Below are positions 14,304-28,500 of a stretch of 64,000 nucleotides of DNA, piece by piece. Source of the stretch: Lagopus muta (Eukaryota; Chordata; Aves; Galliformes; Phasianidae); the NCBI RefSeq assembly GCF_023343835.1, contig NC_064439.1, positions 36,216,508 to 36,280,507 on the forward strand, in the 5' to 3' direction. The notes beneath the pieces are model-generated. The model had not been told where the DNA came from. It searched no databases and saw only the letters and a program-made list of their open reading frames with translations. Each line of letters starts with the position of its first letter. The first letter of the stretch is position 1. The position numbers were made by a program, and so were the translations under genes.

Positions 14304-17300
14304 CGTATAAGAAAGGGACCATAAAACTTGAGCAAGGGAATTGTGAAGAGAGGATGAAGGGAGGTAAATATTTTAGAAACTATTATTTAGGTGTTAGTAA
14401 TACATCGAAAGAAAGAGGAGAATAGGTTGGTGGGTATTGGTTTAGGGATGATGGCAGTATTTGGCACAGGTGTCTATGGAGGACAGGAGGAGGAAAAAAT
14501 CCTGGTGCACACAGGATTCAAACTTGTCCTGTTAGAGACAGAAGAGACTGGGAAGTTGAGGGGAAGGAGTGTACTGAACCATCAAAGAGGAAGCAAAACA
14601 GATCTGGAAGCAGGCACAGGGACAGAGATAAGGTTGTTCAAAGGTGTGATTGAGACCAGGGTAAGAGTGAATGGTTGGTGGCTGGTAACCATGACAACAA
14701 GAAAACTGTTTGAAAAATAGTGAAAAGGTACAGCCCCAGGAGGGTCCTCTGCAGCTGGGAGAGCATCACCCCACCTGCAAGGGAGCAGAGACAGTAACTC
14801 AAAGCATCTCAGTGAGCTCTTATGTGTTATAGAGTAAGCTTTTCTGTGAAAGATAAGGCATTTGATCTCTAGATAAAAGCTTCACCGAAGTCTAAGGATA
14901 CTGATAGTTACAATTCTGGATAATTACGTCTCAGACAGATGACCAAGAGAAAAAGAAGTGGGTATAAGCAGGAAAACAAAAGGGGCCCATAAGTATGCTC
15001 TACTTGCTTATCTGTTCCAGGTAATTTACTAAGGAATAGGACTTCAGTGGATCTTTTCAAGACCCACTTAAGGGAGTAAGCATTTAAATATCAGTGGTAC
15101 AATTAGAGTTTCATACAATTGCAACATAAAAACTGAAGACATAGATAAAAATTCTGCAAATTGCTATTTCACCCTGCAGCTATAACTGGCCAAATGCAGT
15201 AAGACATGATAGCAGGTGACAGCGAGGCTCACTAAAATCAATTGCAGTTACAAGGTAAGAAAATATGCAACATGTATTTAAATCTGAGCCAATTCATCAT
15301 GGACAAAGCGGAAAGCCTGGGAACTTTATCCTATGCAAAGAACAGAATAAAGAAATCAGTACTTAAAAAGCATAAAAACATTCAATTTTGTTTTAAAAAA
15401 ATAAAAATCAGAAGAATTCAACCATTTTGCAAAAACAGAAAAGAGCTGGGGTTTTATGCTAATTACCAACATGAAGACAAGAGTACAAAGCAGCTACTTC
15501 ACTTCTATAAGCAGTCTAATATGCCACCTGAATTTTTCTTCCAAACCAGATTTACCTGTCTCAGTGTATAACAATGCATATATTGCATTACTAGCTGTGG
15601 TTTATTTGAATACCAATGCAAACATGGACCAAAATACATTGTTGGCCCTCCTCTTCCTAGCACCTGTTCAGACCTATGCAGCCAATCCTTCTGAATCCTG
15701 GCACTTGCCAAAGAATCGAGCACACCAGTGCGTGAGTTGAAGGGGAGCAGAAATAGCCAAAGGCACTTTAGGTTTGGTTTCTTTGTTAACTCAATGGAAG
15801 CACTTAATGCACGTGACTCAGTTATGTCTGCAGGTCTTCTCTTCCCACCCACGTTTAGGATAGATGTACCTGTCCTAAACAGCCATTCCAGATAAAATCT
15901 TAAATATTAATTTTTTTTCCTTAGGGCACAAAATTCCCTGCTTGTCTTCGAAACATTAACTGGAATATCTCTATTCCTTTACAGTCAAAAATGTCTTTCC
16001 TGACCTCAAACTTCACTAAGAACGTTTTTGGATGGAGATTCAAAGGACAGTACCAGATCACTTCAGCTAGCTTGAGCTAACAAACAACTTCATAGTCAAA
16101 CGCAAAAGTTAAATTCTACCACTTATTGAAATGACTCACGCAAATCTTTGATTCTACCCCTTGGCTTCAGAAGTTTATTATCCTCATCTGCTATTAATTA
16201 CAGCTTCAAATCAGCACCACTTAGACTGAGCATGCTAGCTCTGGTCCATGGCTAACAGCCAAGTTGTCCCCAATGCATGGTGAGGGCTGGCAGCACTGAG
16301 CAGGCAGCACGCAGGGAGGACCTGCTGCAGCCTCAGGAAAAGCAGGCAGCAGCAGCTCCTTGATGTTTACCTTCTCTTCTTCAGCCTTATCTGAAGCCCC
16401 AGTAGCTGCTCTTTAGCTCCTGAGCCCCATTGATCATGTTCCTTAGTTCATAGCAACAGCTGTAAAAGCCAAAGGTGCAGAGCAGGGGGGAATTAGCAGA
16501 AGTGAAATAGTACCTCTGCAGAAAACAGTAGCACAGGATAAGACAAAAAACAAGCATCCTCTGAGGGCTGAAGATCTTGCATCCTATTCACTTCCTTCTT
16601 TGGCTTGTAAGTTCAGAGGGGCTGGGGCACTTTGTGCCCTTTCGCATCCTGTATTCCTACATCAGCTCACGTTACTTCCTGAAAGCACCACCATTCATAT
16701 AGCTACAAAAATCTGAGACCATCTGGGGCTAGTCAGCACCTTCTGTTATTCTGAACTTCAGGCTAAACAGAGTAAAAAACAGTTCCTCTGCCCTCCAGAA
16801 ACACGATGAATGCAGAGCAGCTCCAGAACATGTCCCTAGAAGATGCAGCCTGACTGCTCTCCAGCAATGCAAATCTTCATCTGAATCCTGTCCTACAAGG
16901 TGTTCACACGTATGAAAATGTTGTGTTGTGTAGATTACAGAAATCTGCCTGGGGCATGGCCTGTCCTAAGTACAGCAAGGCTGTCTGAGTTTACTGGTAA
17001 ACCTTCAGAAATGTATTTTGTTACACCCAGTGTTTTGAGGTTTTTTCTTTAAAGCATCTCAAATCCTTTGACAAGTTAACAAGAAAAACCTAGCCTCCTG
17101 TGCATCTCCTCTCAGACTTTAGTGATTTAATAATGTATAAATGAATAATAATTATGTCATAGACCAATCCCTGTTTTTCTAAGCTCATTTTCATTGTGTT
17201 CTGCAGTCTTGCCCACTGCAGATTGTGAACTTCTTGTCTGTCATAGGTAATCACGAACAGGCTGAGATGATATTTGGATAGGAAGCCCACAGGGAAGCCA

Positions 17301-19296
17301 AAGAAGTGGTTTGTATTATTCAGTTATATAGAGAGCACTTTACTCTTTGTATTTATAAGAATTCTTCCATATGTCTTGGGAGATGGTCCTGCTTCTCAAA
17401 CACAGATTAGCCAAGCAGCTGTAGGCCAGCCATTTGCAATTTTGTGGCTCGACAAATTTTTTTCTGTAAAGGTGCACAGCTCTGAGTAATGAACAGAAGT
17501 CTACAGACACATGGCTTGCTTAGTCAGTTTTTATAGGTCTCTTAGAAGTATTCCATAAAAACAAAGGTGTTTATAGACTGAAAGTAACAATAAATAAGTA
17601 AATAAATAATCACAATTTCAAGACACCTGTGGTCAGTCATTAGTCTTCTTTTCAGTCTTGGCGTCTGAGCCAAATCCAGCTTTTGAAAACTACATTTTGA
17701 AAGCGCAAATTTCCAAGAACTGTCAATAAAATGCGGTGTTCTTTCCCCTTTGCATTTGAGTTATGGAACAGGATAACTTTGTTAAATCTGATTAAACTAC
17801 TGCCATTTATTAACAGGCACAGAACACCAGCTTGAGCTACATTTCAATCAGCAGGGCTGCCTTACTTTGAAGAGTTCAGAATCAAAAGCAATAGAAGAAC
17901 AAATACCGAGCTCACATGGTTACCATCTTCAAGGTTTCCCTTCATCTGATGGATATCTGTAGGGGAGGCAGGTAAGTAAAAAGTGTTGGGCTGTTTCTCC
18001 TCTCTACCTGGTAATGCTACCAGGCTGGGCCTTAGAACAAGCCATAACTTTGCAGATCAGCTACTTCTTTTCTTGAAAACTGCTGTAATCTACCCCAACT
18101 ACCAAAAGCAGAATAGCAGGCAGAAGCAAATCCTTGAGCAAAGATATTTTGACCATACCCTTTTTCTATGAAGTCACAATTCTGGCAATTAAGACAAGGG
18201 AATAAAGAAACTTCCACCATGTACTGTAGGAGTCCAGCAGATGCTGATAGCAGTACCTACCTAAGTTTCTTTTCTTCTAAGAAGGTAAAGCAAAACCAAA
18301 CTCAGCAGAGAAGAGAATGAGGATCAGTTAATTTCAAATATCATTAATGCAGAAAATTTTAGGAAAGCAAATTAAGCCAAATGTACAGGAATTATTCTCT
18401 TCTGCCTGGGTTCCATACAGTGCTGAATAAAAGTAAAAATCTCGTACTCATTCATCACCAAAATGAACTATCACTGACAGTTACTAGCTGCATTCAATAG
18501 GTAAATAAATTATTTTACAGTACTCTCTCTTCAACATTGTTACTAGTATTATTTTGCTTCATGTGTACCCCAGCTCATTCAAGTTCTGCCACTCAATTAA
18601 GTGTTTTTTTATAAGATATTGATGCTCCATTGTTTTTGCATGTACTTCATTCTTTGCTATCTGTGACAATTTTAATTCTAATTTTATACACAAGAAACAA
18701 GACTCAAGCAAGAATGACCTGTCAAGAATACTTAGGGCTTTGTGGTTAACTTTCTCCAGAGTGTGATTTAATCAACGTGGTGCTTCCCAACAACGTAAAA
18801 GATTCAGCAATATAAAATCTAGGTGCTAACTATCCAAGATCTTCGAAGAAGAAAGTGTAGAGGCTTGGGGATTTGAAATCACACAAAAACTGGATCATCT
18901 GGGATGCACAGTTTTTTTCTTTAATGTTAGTTAAGCATAGATTTGAAATGTTTTAGATGGGGCAACTACAAGTTTGCAGTTTATTGCTGTTCAATTTTTT
19001 CATAACAGACTGTAGACAGCAACAGCAAAGACTTCTAAGTGCAGTTCTGAGCCTTATCTTTATATGAAGCAATTACTTTGGGAGTCAGAACACATAAGAA
19101 AGTTCTTTTGAGCCAGTCTTTGACCTGACTGCCAAGCAAACATGGCACGTGCTGCAATGTTTATTTACCTGGTACAAACTAAACTAAACCAACCAAACCA
19201 TGTACAATCTAGAAGGCAGCACTTGGCCACTGCTCCAAATGACATTTCAGGACAGACACTGTAGGAAGGAAATTCAGGGTATTTCCGTTGTGAAGC

Positions 19297-19512
19297 CATA
19301 GAATCACAGAACTATTTAGGTTGAAAAAGCACCTTAAGATTATTAAGTCCAGCTGCCTCTTAACACTAAACCATGTCCCCAAGCCACGCATTTACACATC
19401 TTTTAAATACCTTCAGGAATGGCACCCCCAGCACTTTCCTGGGAAGCCTGTTCCAGTGCCTAACAATCCTTTATATGAGGAAATTCTTCTCCTGATGCAA
19501 CTTGAGGCTGCA
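19297..19512 (-). mobile_element. CR1 LINE 3' end, antisense
   Basis: The left edge begins CATAGAATCACAGAA, the reverse complement of the CR1 3' terminal ATTCTATG repeat. It continues with diverged CR1 3'-end sequence: a stretch like GGTTGAAAAGCACCTTAAGAT, a TTCCAGTGCCTAACAA segment, and CAACTTGAGGC near the right limit. It is 5'-truncated, as most CR1 copies are, and moderately old. No reverse-transcriptase ORF remains. Confidence 0.85.
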
Positions 19513-22500
19513 ATCAATGGGAAGAGATTGTCTGTGGTGGTGACGATGGATAGGTGATTTGGGAATGTAAGAAACCCCCTGCAGTTTTTAAGGAGTAATA
19601 TTATTCCAAGTTTTCATTCTGCCCCAGTGATCAAACACTCATCCCAGACTGAGCTCCTAGGCACCTCCTGTCAGTCTGATCTGCCTGGCAATGGTACCAC
19701 ACTCTCTCAGGAGTACCAATGCCAACCTCACTAAGTCAGCTGAAACACTTCAGTCATTTAAGACCATTTTAACTCTGTCCACTAAGTTCCCTTTATCCAT
19801 CACATTAGACTTAGATTTTCCATTCCCACCTTCGGTGCCCTGCATAACTGTATACTTTCTATGCATACAAGTTTGCTCTCTGCACTTACCATTGACATCA
19901 GCTTTGATGTCCCACTTATCTGTATACTGCAAGTTTCTCCGTGCCATTCTGCCCTATTCGTGAGGTGCAGTGACAATTCTGGTTCACTGAATTTGAACTT
20001 TTCATTAAAATCTCTCTTTTAAGTTCATTTCAGCAGTATCTACAATTACTGGCTCACTAATCATAATTATTTTAAATAAACCATTCAGTTAAGCAATTGA
20101 GATGTTTACGAGCCTCAACAGCTTAACAGCTTGAACTTACTGCTGCATTGTGTGAGGTGGTTCCTCACACCATCTTCTCCTGCTGTTTATTACTATCTTT
20201 TTAATCTAAAGTTAGATGGCAAATTCTTCAGGGAAGTGATTTTACCCTTCTTTTTGTTCAGTGTAGTGCCTGCTGTGTTTTAAGGCAAAGTAAAATGTAA
20301 TATAAAATGTGTGCAAATTGTTACTTGTAACCCAACACAGACTCAAACCTGCTAATACAATTAAGGAAGGTGAGTCTCAAAAATCGAATGTCACAGTATT
20401 GCGTTCAGTGGCCAATAACAGAAATCCAGGAGCAGAACAGTCTTAAGTGAAAGGCTGAATTTACAAGTGTCCCTAAAAAGCAAAGCTACACTACAGGAAA
20501 ACTGGAAAAAAACACTCAGCTGAATAGTTCTACAGTTGCTTAAAACTCAGTAGATCGAATGAATGTGAACTGCCTATTTTGGTCTATGTAAGCAGCCAAG
20601 AATTTCTGTCTAGAAACAGTTTTCCAGGACGTAGCTGTCACATGCTCGAGATGAATGTTGTGCTTGCTTCTAGTGGAGCTGAAGTCTATGACTTAATCTT
20701 ATCTGTTTAACATCCAAGAATCCAGTTTTAGATTTTTGGCAGCTAACATATGCTCCCCCTGTGGCAAATGCATAATAACATAATATACTTAAAAAAACCC
20801 AGATCCTTTAAGGCTCAATTACCTCATGAAACTATTTTAAAATTCAGGGTGAACAAAACTGCAGTATTTCAGTTTACAAGCATCATTTTAGTTTACAGCA
20901 GTTTTAAAGGACTGTTCTAATGCGTTATGTCTTTCAACACCTGCAAAAACAAATGAAAATATTTATTCTGTTTTACAGAGGGCCGTCAGAACCAAGAAAG
21001 CAGATCTGAGTGTGAAAGAATAAAATATTTTTTAAAAGATCAGATTCAAGATATCTGACTTTATTATCAATTCATAACATTGAAGATAGCTTAAAAAACT
21101 TGCAAAGCCAGAATTAAAACAACATATAGGCAAGTAGGATTCTTTAAAATGGCCATGCAAATAAGTATTTCCATTAGTACTTATAACATTTACACAACCA
21201 AATTAGATTTTTAATATTTTTAATTACTGTTTCTGAACAATGTGTATACATGAAAGGGATCCCTCTGTTTAACCTGTAGAATTAACGTGCCTACATTCTA
21301 AGCTTTTTGAGTAGGAACTCTCTTTTCAGTGATTATCGATACCAGCTGGAGGCTCTGCTGTAATGTAAAATAAAGAATAAGAAAGGGAGGGTAGAATAAG
21401 ACAGGCTTTGAAAGAGCACCGCTTGGGGCCAGGAGAGGCAACCTCCTCCCTGAAATAGGAAAAGCTGAAGAGAAAAGAAATCAATCATGAGGAGAAGAAA
21501 AGAAGAAAGTGGAGCAGGTAAAAGAACAAGATAAGGGCTGTAGCAGGGGAATAGTGGAGAGGGAAGGCAGAAAAGACAATAGAGTTGAAAGGAGTAGGGT
21601 TTTTTTTGCTTTGGGTTAACTAAAGGGTTAACTAAAAGGATTATGCTAGCACCAGAGGACAGGGAGTCAAGGGTTTAAATAAACACTTTGGATGGAGCAC
21701 CGGGTGGAAACCCAAGGCAGTGCCAGCCCCTCTGCAAAAGAGTCAAAGGATCAGTGAGCAATGCCCAAAGGAGCTCTGCCCAGATGCAAGAGGGAATTAG
21801 GGATGGAAACAGCGGGTCTTCCCAGCTTTCTCTTTATGCACAGCTAAGGGATGCTAAAAGATACTGAGGGATGCCTTTGTTCTGACAGCACAGCAGGTAC
21901 AGGTGTTGCCCTTCACAGCAGAAAGTTCATGCTGCTTTACTAATGTCTGTTAACTGCAACTTATACCAGAGGGGCCAATTCTCATACAAAGTGAGCAGGC
22001 AAGCGTCCATGTCCTTTTCTCCTCTTTGCAAAGATGGCCCTAAGGTAATACTTACAGTTTCATCACTGGTGTACCTATTTACTAGGAACTGATATGAAAT
22101 CATAAATACGTTTCATTCAGAATAGCTGTCTGGCTGGAATATTTTCAGCAGAGCTGGGAAAATGATAGGCAAAGGGGAGAGAAATTCTCTATGAATTATG
22201 GAGTTGGTCAAACATCAGAAAAATTGGTGTGTCAAATAAATGATTTGAGGAAAAACAGCCACGATCACTGAACAGTGAAGAGTTTCTTCACGTTAGAGAC
22301 TATCCATCTAAATTTCCAAGCTGATTCTGATCCAGACATAATTTCCATTCCTTCGTGTTTCTTCATGGCAGGCACTGATAATCTTTTCATAAATAGTTTT
22401 AGACCAAGAATTATTATGTGAGGAAATGTATGAATAACTTTGAATTACAAATAGGTCAAAGAGTTTCACAGTCTGTCCATGAAGTATGTACTAGTGAGGA

Positions 22501-25500
22501 AAAGCAGCTATCTTCACTGAATAAATAATTTGTTCAAAATTATTTGCTCAGTCTGGACTTACAGACTTACCAATTTGGCCTGGATTCAAAGCAGTCATTA
22601 AGTGAAAAATTGTTTCCTGAATCTTGTCCAACAAAAAAATGAATTTTCATAAAACTTGTACATGTTCAGTCATTTTAGAAGAAAAGATGATTTTTTGTAA
22701 ATACCTCATCAGCACTGTAGGTCTGAGCAGTGATGTCTGCCTGCATCTGCAGACAGTCTGGATCATTAACTCTGGAAAATGTGAAGTGTGCCATGAATCT
22801 CGGTAGTGTGTTAACAAAGTGCTCTCGGGATCCTGTCAACAGACCCTCAGGAGACAAGCATGTGTGTGATGTGCACTGTGGCAGGTCTGAGTCAGTCACC
22901 TCAGAAAAGTTGACTGTCAAGAGGCTCAGCCGCAGTCTTCCCTTCTTCCAGGTGCTTTTCTGCAGGGAACAGGCTGCTGATGCAGCAAAGGGCCCCTTGG
23001 TACCCTGCAGGGAGGATGTCCTTGCCTCAGGTACTCCAGCAAGGACCAAGGCCTTGGTGCAGGTTTTGGATGTATATTGTAATTGAAGCCCAATTCTCTA
23101 GGCAGCCATGCCAATGTAGGCCATACTTTTTGGTCCTGTAGAGATTCCTCCATTGTGTCAGAACCAAGGTTGGTCCAGCTGTATGGTGAACGATATCAAG
23201 TTCTGGATAGGAGGTGATATAACCTGATAAATAAAGACTATTTTTAACCAAGATCAGAGGGAAATGAGACAAAATAGCTTTAAGCTACCAATATTTCATT
23301 TTCTGGCTTCTGGAGTTAGCTAGAAGATAGTGTATGCATCCTTCCTCAGTGCCAACTGAAGCATGCTCGGGGTACACTAGAGTGAAACCATCCTCAGACA
23401 CACGAAGGACAGAGGCCCTTCAGTCCTTCTCTATCTACCTTCCAAACTCCCTTTTGCACCCTTTACCCACCATGGGATCCAATCCATAGTTTCATATTAG
23501 TTTCATATTAGTGTTTGAATTTTTTTTCTTTTTTTTTTTCATTATTCTGCATTTAGCTATGAGTTTACTCAACAGTTTCAGAACATCATTTTAAAATATG
23601 TTTTTATTCACATATGAACTGCAAAACGGTACAACTATGTTTAAATAAATTTTGCAGCAAAGTGATAAGAAAATCTCATGTGGTTGACAGTTGTGGATAA
23701 GTGACAATGTTGGGGTACATTATAGTCAAAACAGTGTTAATATTTTATAACTTCATTATGTCCTGTAAACACATACATTCAATTAAACCTACTCCTGCTT
23801 AAAACAAGGAAGCCACTCACATGTAGAAAATAAAAACATACAGAAGATCATGATGGATTAGTTGACACAGTATATAGTAACACATTACACTTCAATAGAT
23901 TTGTCTGACCAAGGACTATGAGCAGAAAAATAATATTTTCATCAGAGTGATAAACATTCCATTAATTAACTCCAGGTTTAGATTATCCCTAGATATATCT
24001 CATAAAGAGGCAGGAAGACTTCCCAGGCCCCTCAGAAATACATAAAATGCTCCTGTACATTGAAGAAGAGATTATATTCTTCAGGTGTTGTTTTTTTTTG
24101 TTGTTGTTGTTTCAAAAAATGTTTTTAGGAAATAAACCTACTACTAATTACGTACATTTCTTAACTCATGACAAACTTATTTAATATGTACTAAACTATT
24201 ATGTGTGTTCAATATTAAAGTACTGAAGTAATAGGAGACAGCTTGTTAAAAATTTTGAACAATACCCTTCACTGACCTGATTTCTTAATGATTCTGAATA
24301 CTACCATACTGACCAAATATAACTAAGTTTCAGTGCAAAGCTGAATAGATGGAGTTCAAAATATGATTCCTTGGCTGTGGCTCAATATGAAGTCAACTTT
24401 AAATGGCTGTATCTGTAAAAATACTGCAGGGTTAGCTTGAATAAAACTGCCATATTTTTATATAAAAAAAATGAAGGACCAAGCTTCACATACACGTGTT
24501 ATCTCTAAGTGAGCTACTATTCAGCTGTCTGCTACAGAAGCTTGTGTGAGGTCTTGCTGCCCTTATCACCAGTGGAAAGAACAAAACGGCACAATTCCTC
24601 ATGCTTGGCTGCTCATACATAGATCACAAATGTGGCCCAGCAGACTGAAGGATGGGGCAGGAGATGGCAGTGATGCTGTGTAACCCACTTCCAGGATGAA
24701 GAAGAAGCAGCAGAGAGTAGGAAGATTTGCCTGTTTCACTTCCAATATAACTTCACTACACAGTAAGTGTTCTGCCAGTGTCAGAGAACATGACAAACAG
24801 AGGATATTTTCAAGACCACTGTGCCATTTCCACAAGCCATCTCTGAAGGATGCAGAAATACAGACAGTATTCCACCAACTCTCAATTCACTCTCATGTGG
24901 TAGTCAATTCTGCACAACTTCATTTTGTTCCAGAAGTAACAGAGACCCTGCTTGGTGCCTTCCTGTGCTCAATAACAATGTTACCAGCTATTGACTTATG
25001 TTGAAGCTGACCTATGTCACGCGTTTATTGGCAGGAAATAAAAGACAGCCCATCAAAATCAGTTCTTTGCAATACTCTACCTTTTTTGTGTAAGACATGA
25101 ATATTTTTAAAGTAATTGAGATAAACCATGTCACAAAATCCCTCAGCTTGGCATGTAGCTTTTAAGAAGCTTCTGGGTTTTCCTGGAATAGTACACGCTT
25201 GAAGGTAAGGAAGGTGAAAACTGCTGAACCATTGAGGTTGAGATACACTGGGAATATAGAGAGCACCCCATCAGCCCAGAAGCCACTTTGTCGCAGAATT
25301 TTTTTTGTGGGTTGTTGTGCTGGCATAGCAGCCTCCCTAAATCGCAGTTGTGGATACTGGCTCTTGACTATAGCAGGCATAAATCTTTTGCAAACCATGG
25401 GATATGATTATATCAATGAAATCCTGGCTTCTTTCCAGCACTTCTTTGTGTCACTGTAAAACAGCCTCCAGTGAGAGTAACCCTACTTCACCTCTGCAGT

Positions 25501-28500
25501 TGGGATCAGCTGAACAGATAAAAAGCAGAGCTAAACAAAAGACACTGAAAGAGAAGAAACAGACTTTTCCCAGCAAACTTTGGTGTTACCTGTGACCCAA
25601 ATCCTACGAACCAGTAATCAGACAACAGCCGTAACAAAAATTGTTATCCTCAAGCATTCAAAAAGAGTGAGGCAAAAAATCAGTACATTGTCTGGACAAG
25701 CCTGACACTGGGAGAGAGGCTTTTACTAAGGATTTTGAAATTACAGGATGTATTTTTCAATTTTCTCTCATACTTTATGAGATTGTACCTCCAGTGTCAG
25801 TCCATTTGGATCTGATGACTTTGGGACAGCACCAAACACCACTAACATTGGTCCCTGGAGGTGCTGCTCCCTTAACACCTCCTGCACAGCACACATGCTA
25901 TTGCCTGTGTGACAAGCAGTGGTTATGTTATTCCATGCCCTCCCTTCATGCATTTTGCATCATTGTTTGGGTCTGACTTGAAAATCTTCTGTGTTACAAA
26001 TCTGGCTAAACTGAGTGCCCAGGAAAATTTAGCAAGCAGCAATGTTTCTGATTTAATTTACACTCTGAGTAGGTATTGCTGACCAAGAAGGCTGAAGCAG
26101 GTGAGAAAAGTGGTGTGGGTGCAGCTTTGCAAAGGTGACTGAAGCAGACTTATAGAGGGTTATTGTGCAAACAGCACTGATGGGCTGTCATAATACCTGG
26201 CCATATTCTCTGCCCCCTGCGTAGGACTGGTTCCTACTCCACTCCTACATCTGCGGTGCCTCCTGAAAGATGTTTGGCAAGCCTCAACTGTCTATTTTGT
26301 TCTGTTTTAAAGCAAACCTTTCTGGTAAAATTATTGCCTATTCAGTGTTGATTAGTGCTTTCTAATGTGAAACTCTTTGCAGATTTCTTGGCCATTAAAA
26401 ATGACACTACTTTGGTGAGGGTGAAAAGCTGTTTTCTATCTACGTTACTACAGTCATGTTGGGTCAGCCCCACTCATTCCTGTAGGAATTGTCACGTGCC
26501 TGAAAAACAGTTCCCTTTGACATGAGAGAGAGATGAGAGGGAGGGAACCAAAGCAGCAAGTGGGTGCACAGTGATTTCCCACTGGCCTCCAACATCATGT
26601 TTTAATATTCTCCATCTTTCCATAGGTTTCTCTTTCCCTTTTCTTGCAGCTAGAGTAGAAGGAGATTATTGATTAGCTTCCAATTATGAAAGCAGTCCTA
26701 GAAAGGGCTGAGAAAGTAAGAGACATTGCACAGATTTTGAGTAGGGGGTTTCTGGTGTGAACTGGGATACCTGCACACACTGCTGAGCACAGTGCTTCCA
26801 GAGAGCAGGAAAAGCTTCTTACCTACTAAAAGCAATAAAGAAATATAGAAGAGAAAAAAAACTGAGTTACACTTTAAAATAATCAAGAGCAGCCCATTCC
26901 TGTGGGTTTTAGGACAAGGCAATCAGTGCCATTATTATTTGACTGCTATAAGGAAGCTCTCTTCAAATATATGGTGATAGAGTAGTAATCTACAATGTAC
27001 ATCCTTATCATCACTTGTAAATGAATCATATAAAACCCCTCCATTATCATACACCATAAAGAGATTAAGCCACATGCACCTTTTAAAGGTAATTATTACA
27101 TTTAAAAGAATGAAACTGCATTCTGAATGATCTCAGTACCTTATTTAGCTCGAGAGACTGCACCAATTTATTTTCTTCTATTAAAGCAGTTTTTCACAAT
27201 TCCTTTTTGTTAGAAAATAAAAGCTTGAAGCCAAGCACAGCTGCTGAAAAGCACTAATGAAACCTGTGTCTGCTGAGCATACTTGAGGCAGTAGGAGAGG
27301 TGGCAGCTGGCCACTGAAAAGGGCGTATGAGACAGGGAAAGCAGGAACATGGAAGGACAAGACACCAGGAGATGGCAGGGATTTCCAAATGGGTTACTTG
27401 TTGCCATCCAATAACATCTGTATCTGTAGCTGGGAAAAATGTAGTTTAGAAGATTCACAGTTTTGAAAATGTCATTGCATTATGACAATATCAAAACACC
27501 AAAATCTTCAAAGAATAACAACACATCCAGTAGGATATCTGAGATATGGTTACATCTCAGTAAGCATGCATTTGGAAATCGTCATTCATGTCACCAGGTG
27601 CTTTAACAAGCACATGTGTATAGTGTGTTATCAATCTTTGGAAGCAACTGCACTTCCCACAGTCACAAATTAATTCCACAACTTAATAAATTTCCAAATT
27701 AAGTTATATAATAAAAGGCATTATTTACATCAAAGTAATGCAAGCTGACGAGTTTTTGTGAAGCAGACGTTTTAATTGTTAGATAAGCTACTAATATTTT
27801 AGGGTTGGTTTTTTTTTGTTTTTAAAGGATAATGGAAGTATATGAATGACCTTCCCTCACCATGGCTTTCAGTGCAGCTACCATTCTTGAAGATTTGAAG
27901 TCTCTTGGACTCAAGCCCTTACTCCTTTTGTATCTGCAAACTCCAGTTTGAATTAGTTTTCTCCTTTAACAAAAACTCCTGCTGTGTTGGAGAATCTCTT
28001 AATTACTTTTCAAGCTTCCCCTGTTATTGTGGAAATCTATGAAAATCTGATTACAGTGCTAATAAAATGAGTGAATAACATTTTTTTCAGTTTCATCTGG
28101 AGGCTTCAAAATACAAAGATACACAGTCACATAGCACAGTTGCATAAATATGAGTATATAAATAGTGCCAAATGAGAACCTTATGTCACCAAAATGTAAC
28201 TGTGGGAGCTATTCAATCTACATTCAGTAATGTGAACTAGTAAGGAACAAAATTTGATGATCTAGGCATTCCGAATTCTTTTTCAAGAAGGTTCATAAGA
28301 CCGAAGTTTTGTCCTCTCTGAGAGCAAAAGAAAAGAAAGAGTTTTATTTCCCACAACCTTTAACAAAAAGGAAAAAAAAGTGAAGGGGGTTTTCAGACTC
28401 AGGAACACCCATCCAGTTTGAACTGCTGCAGCTGATATTGGTGCTTCAATGGCCAGTGGTTGTTCTATCAGCCATAAATAATCTGAGCGCACGGTCAGAC

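Larger units (their letters stand above)
7741..19296. other. AT-rich intergenic DNA, no gene recognised
   Basis: No coding exon, RNA gene or sizeable young repeat was recognised. The longest ORFs (about 115 codons near 15.5-15.85 kb on the minus strand and 109 codons near 14.4 and 15.2 kb) have no recognisable domain. The interval contains an A-rich tract at 13,495-13,529, a GT-containing hairpin at 14,261-14,303, and a slightly GC-richer patch near 16,250-16,380. The patch shows no promoter-like CpG density. Confidence 0.55.
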
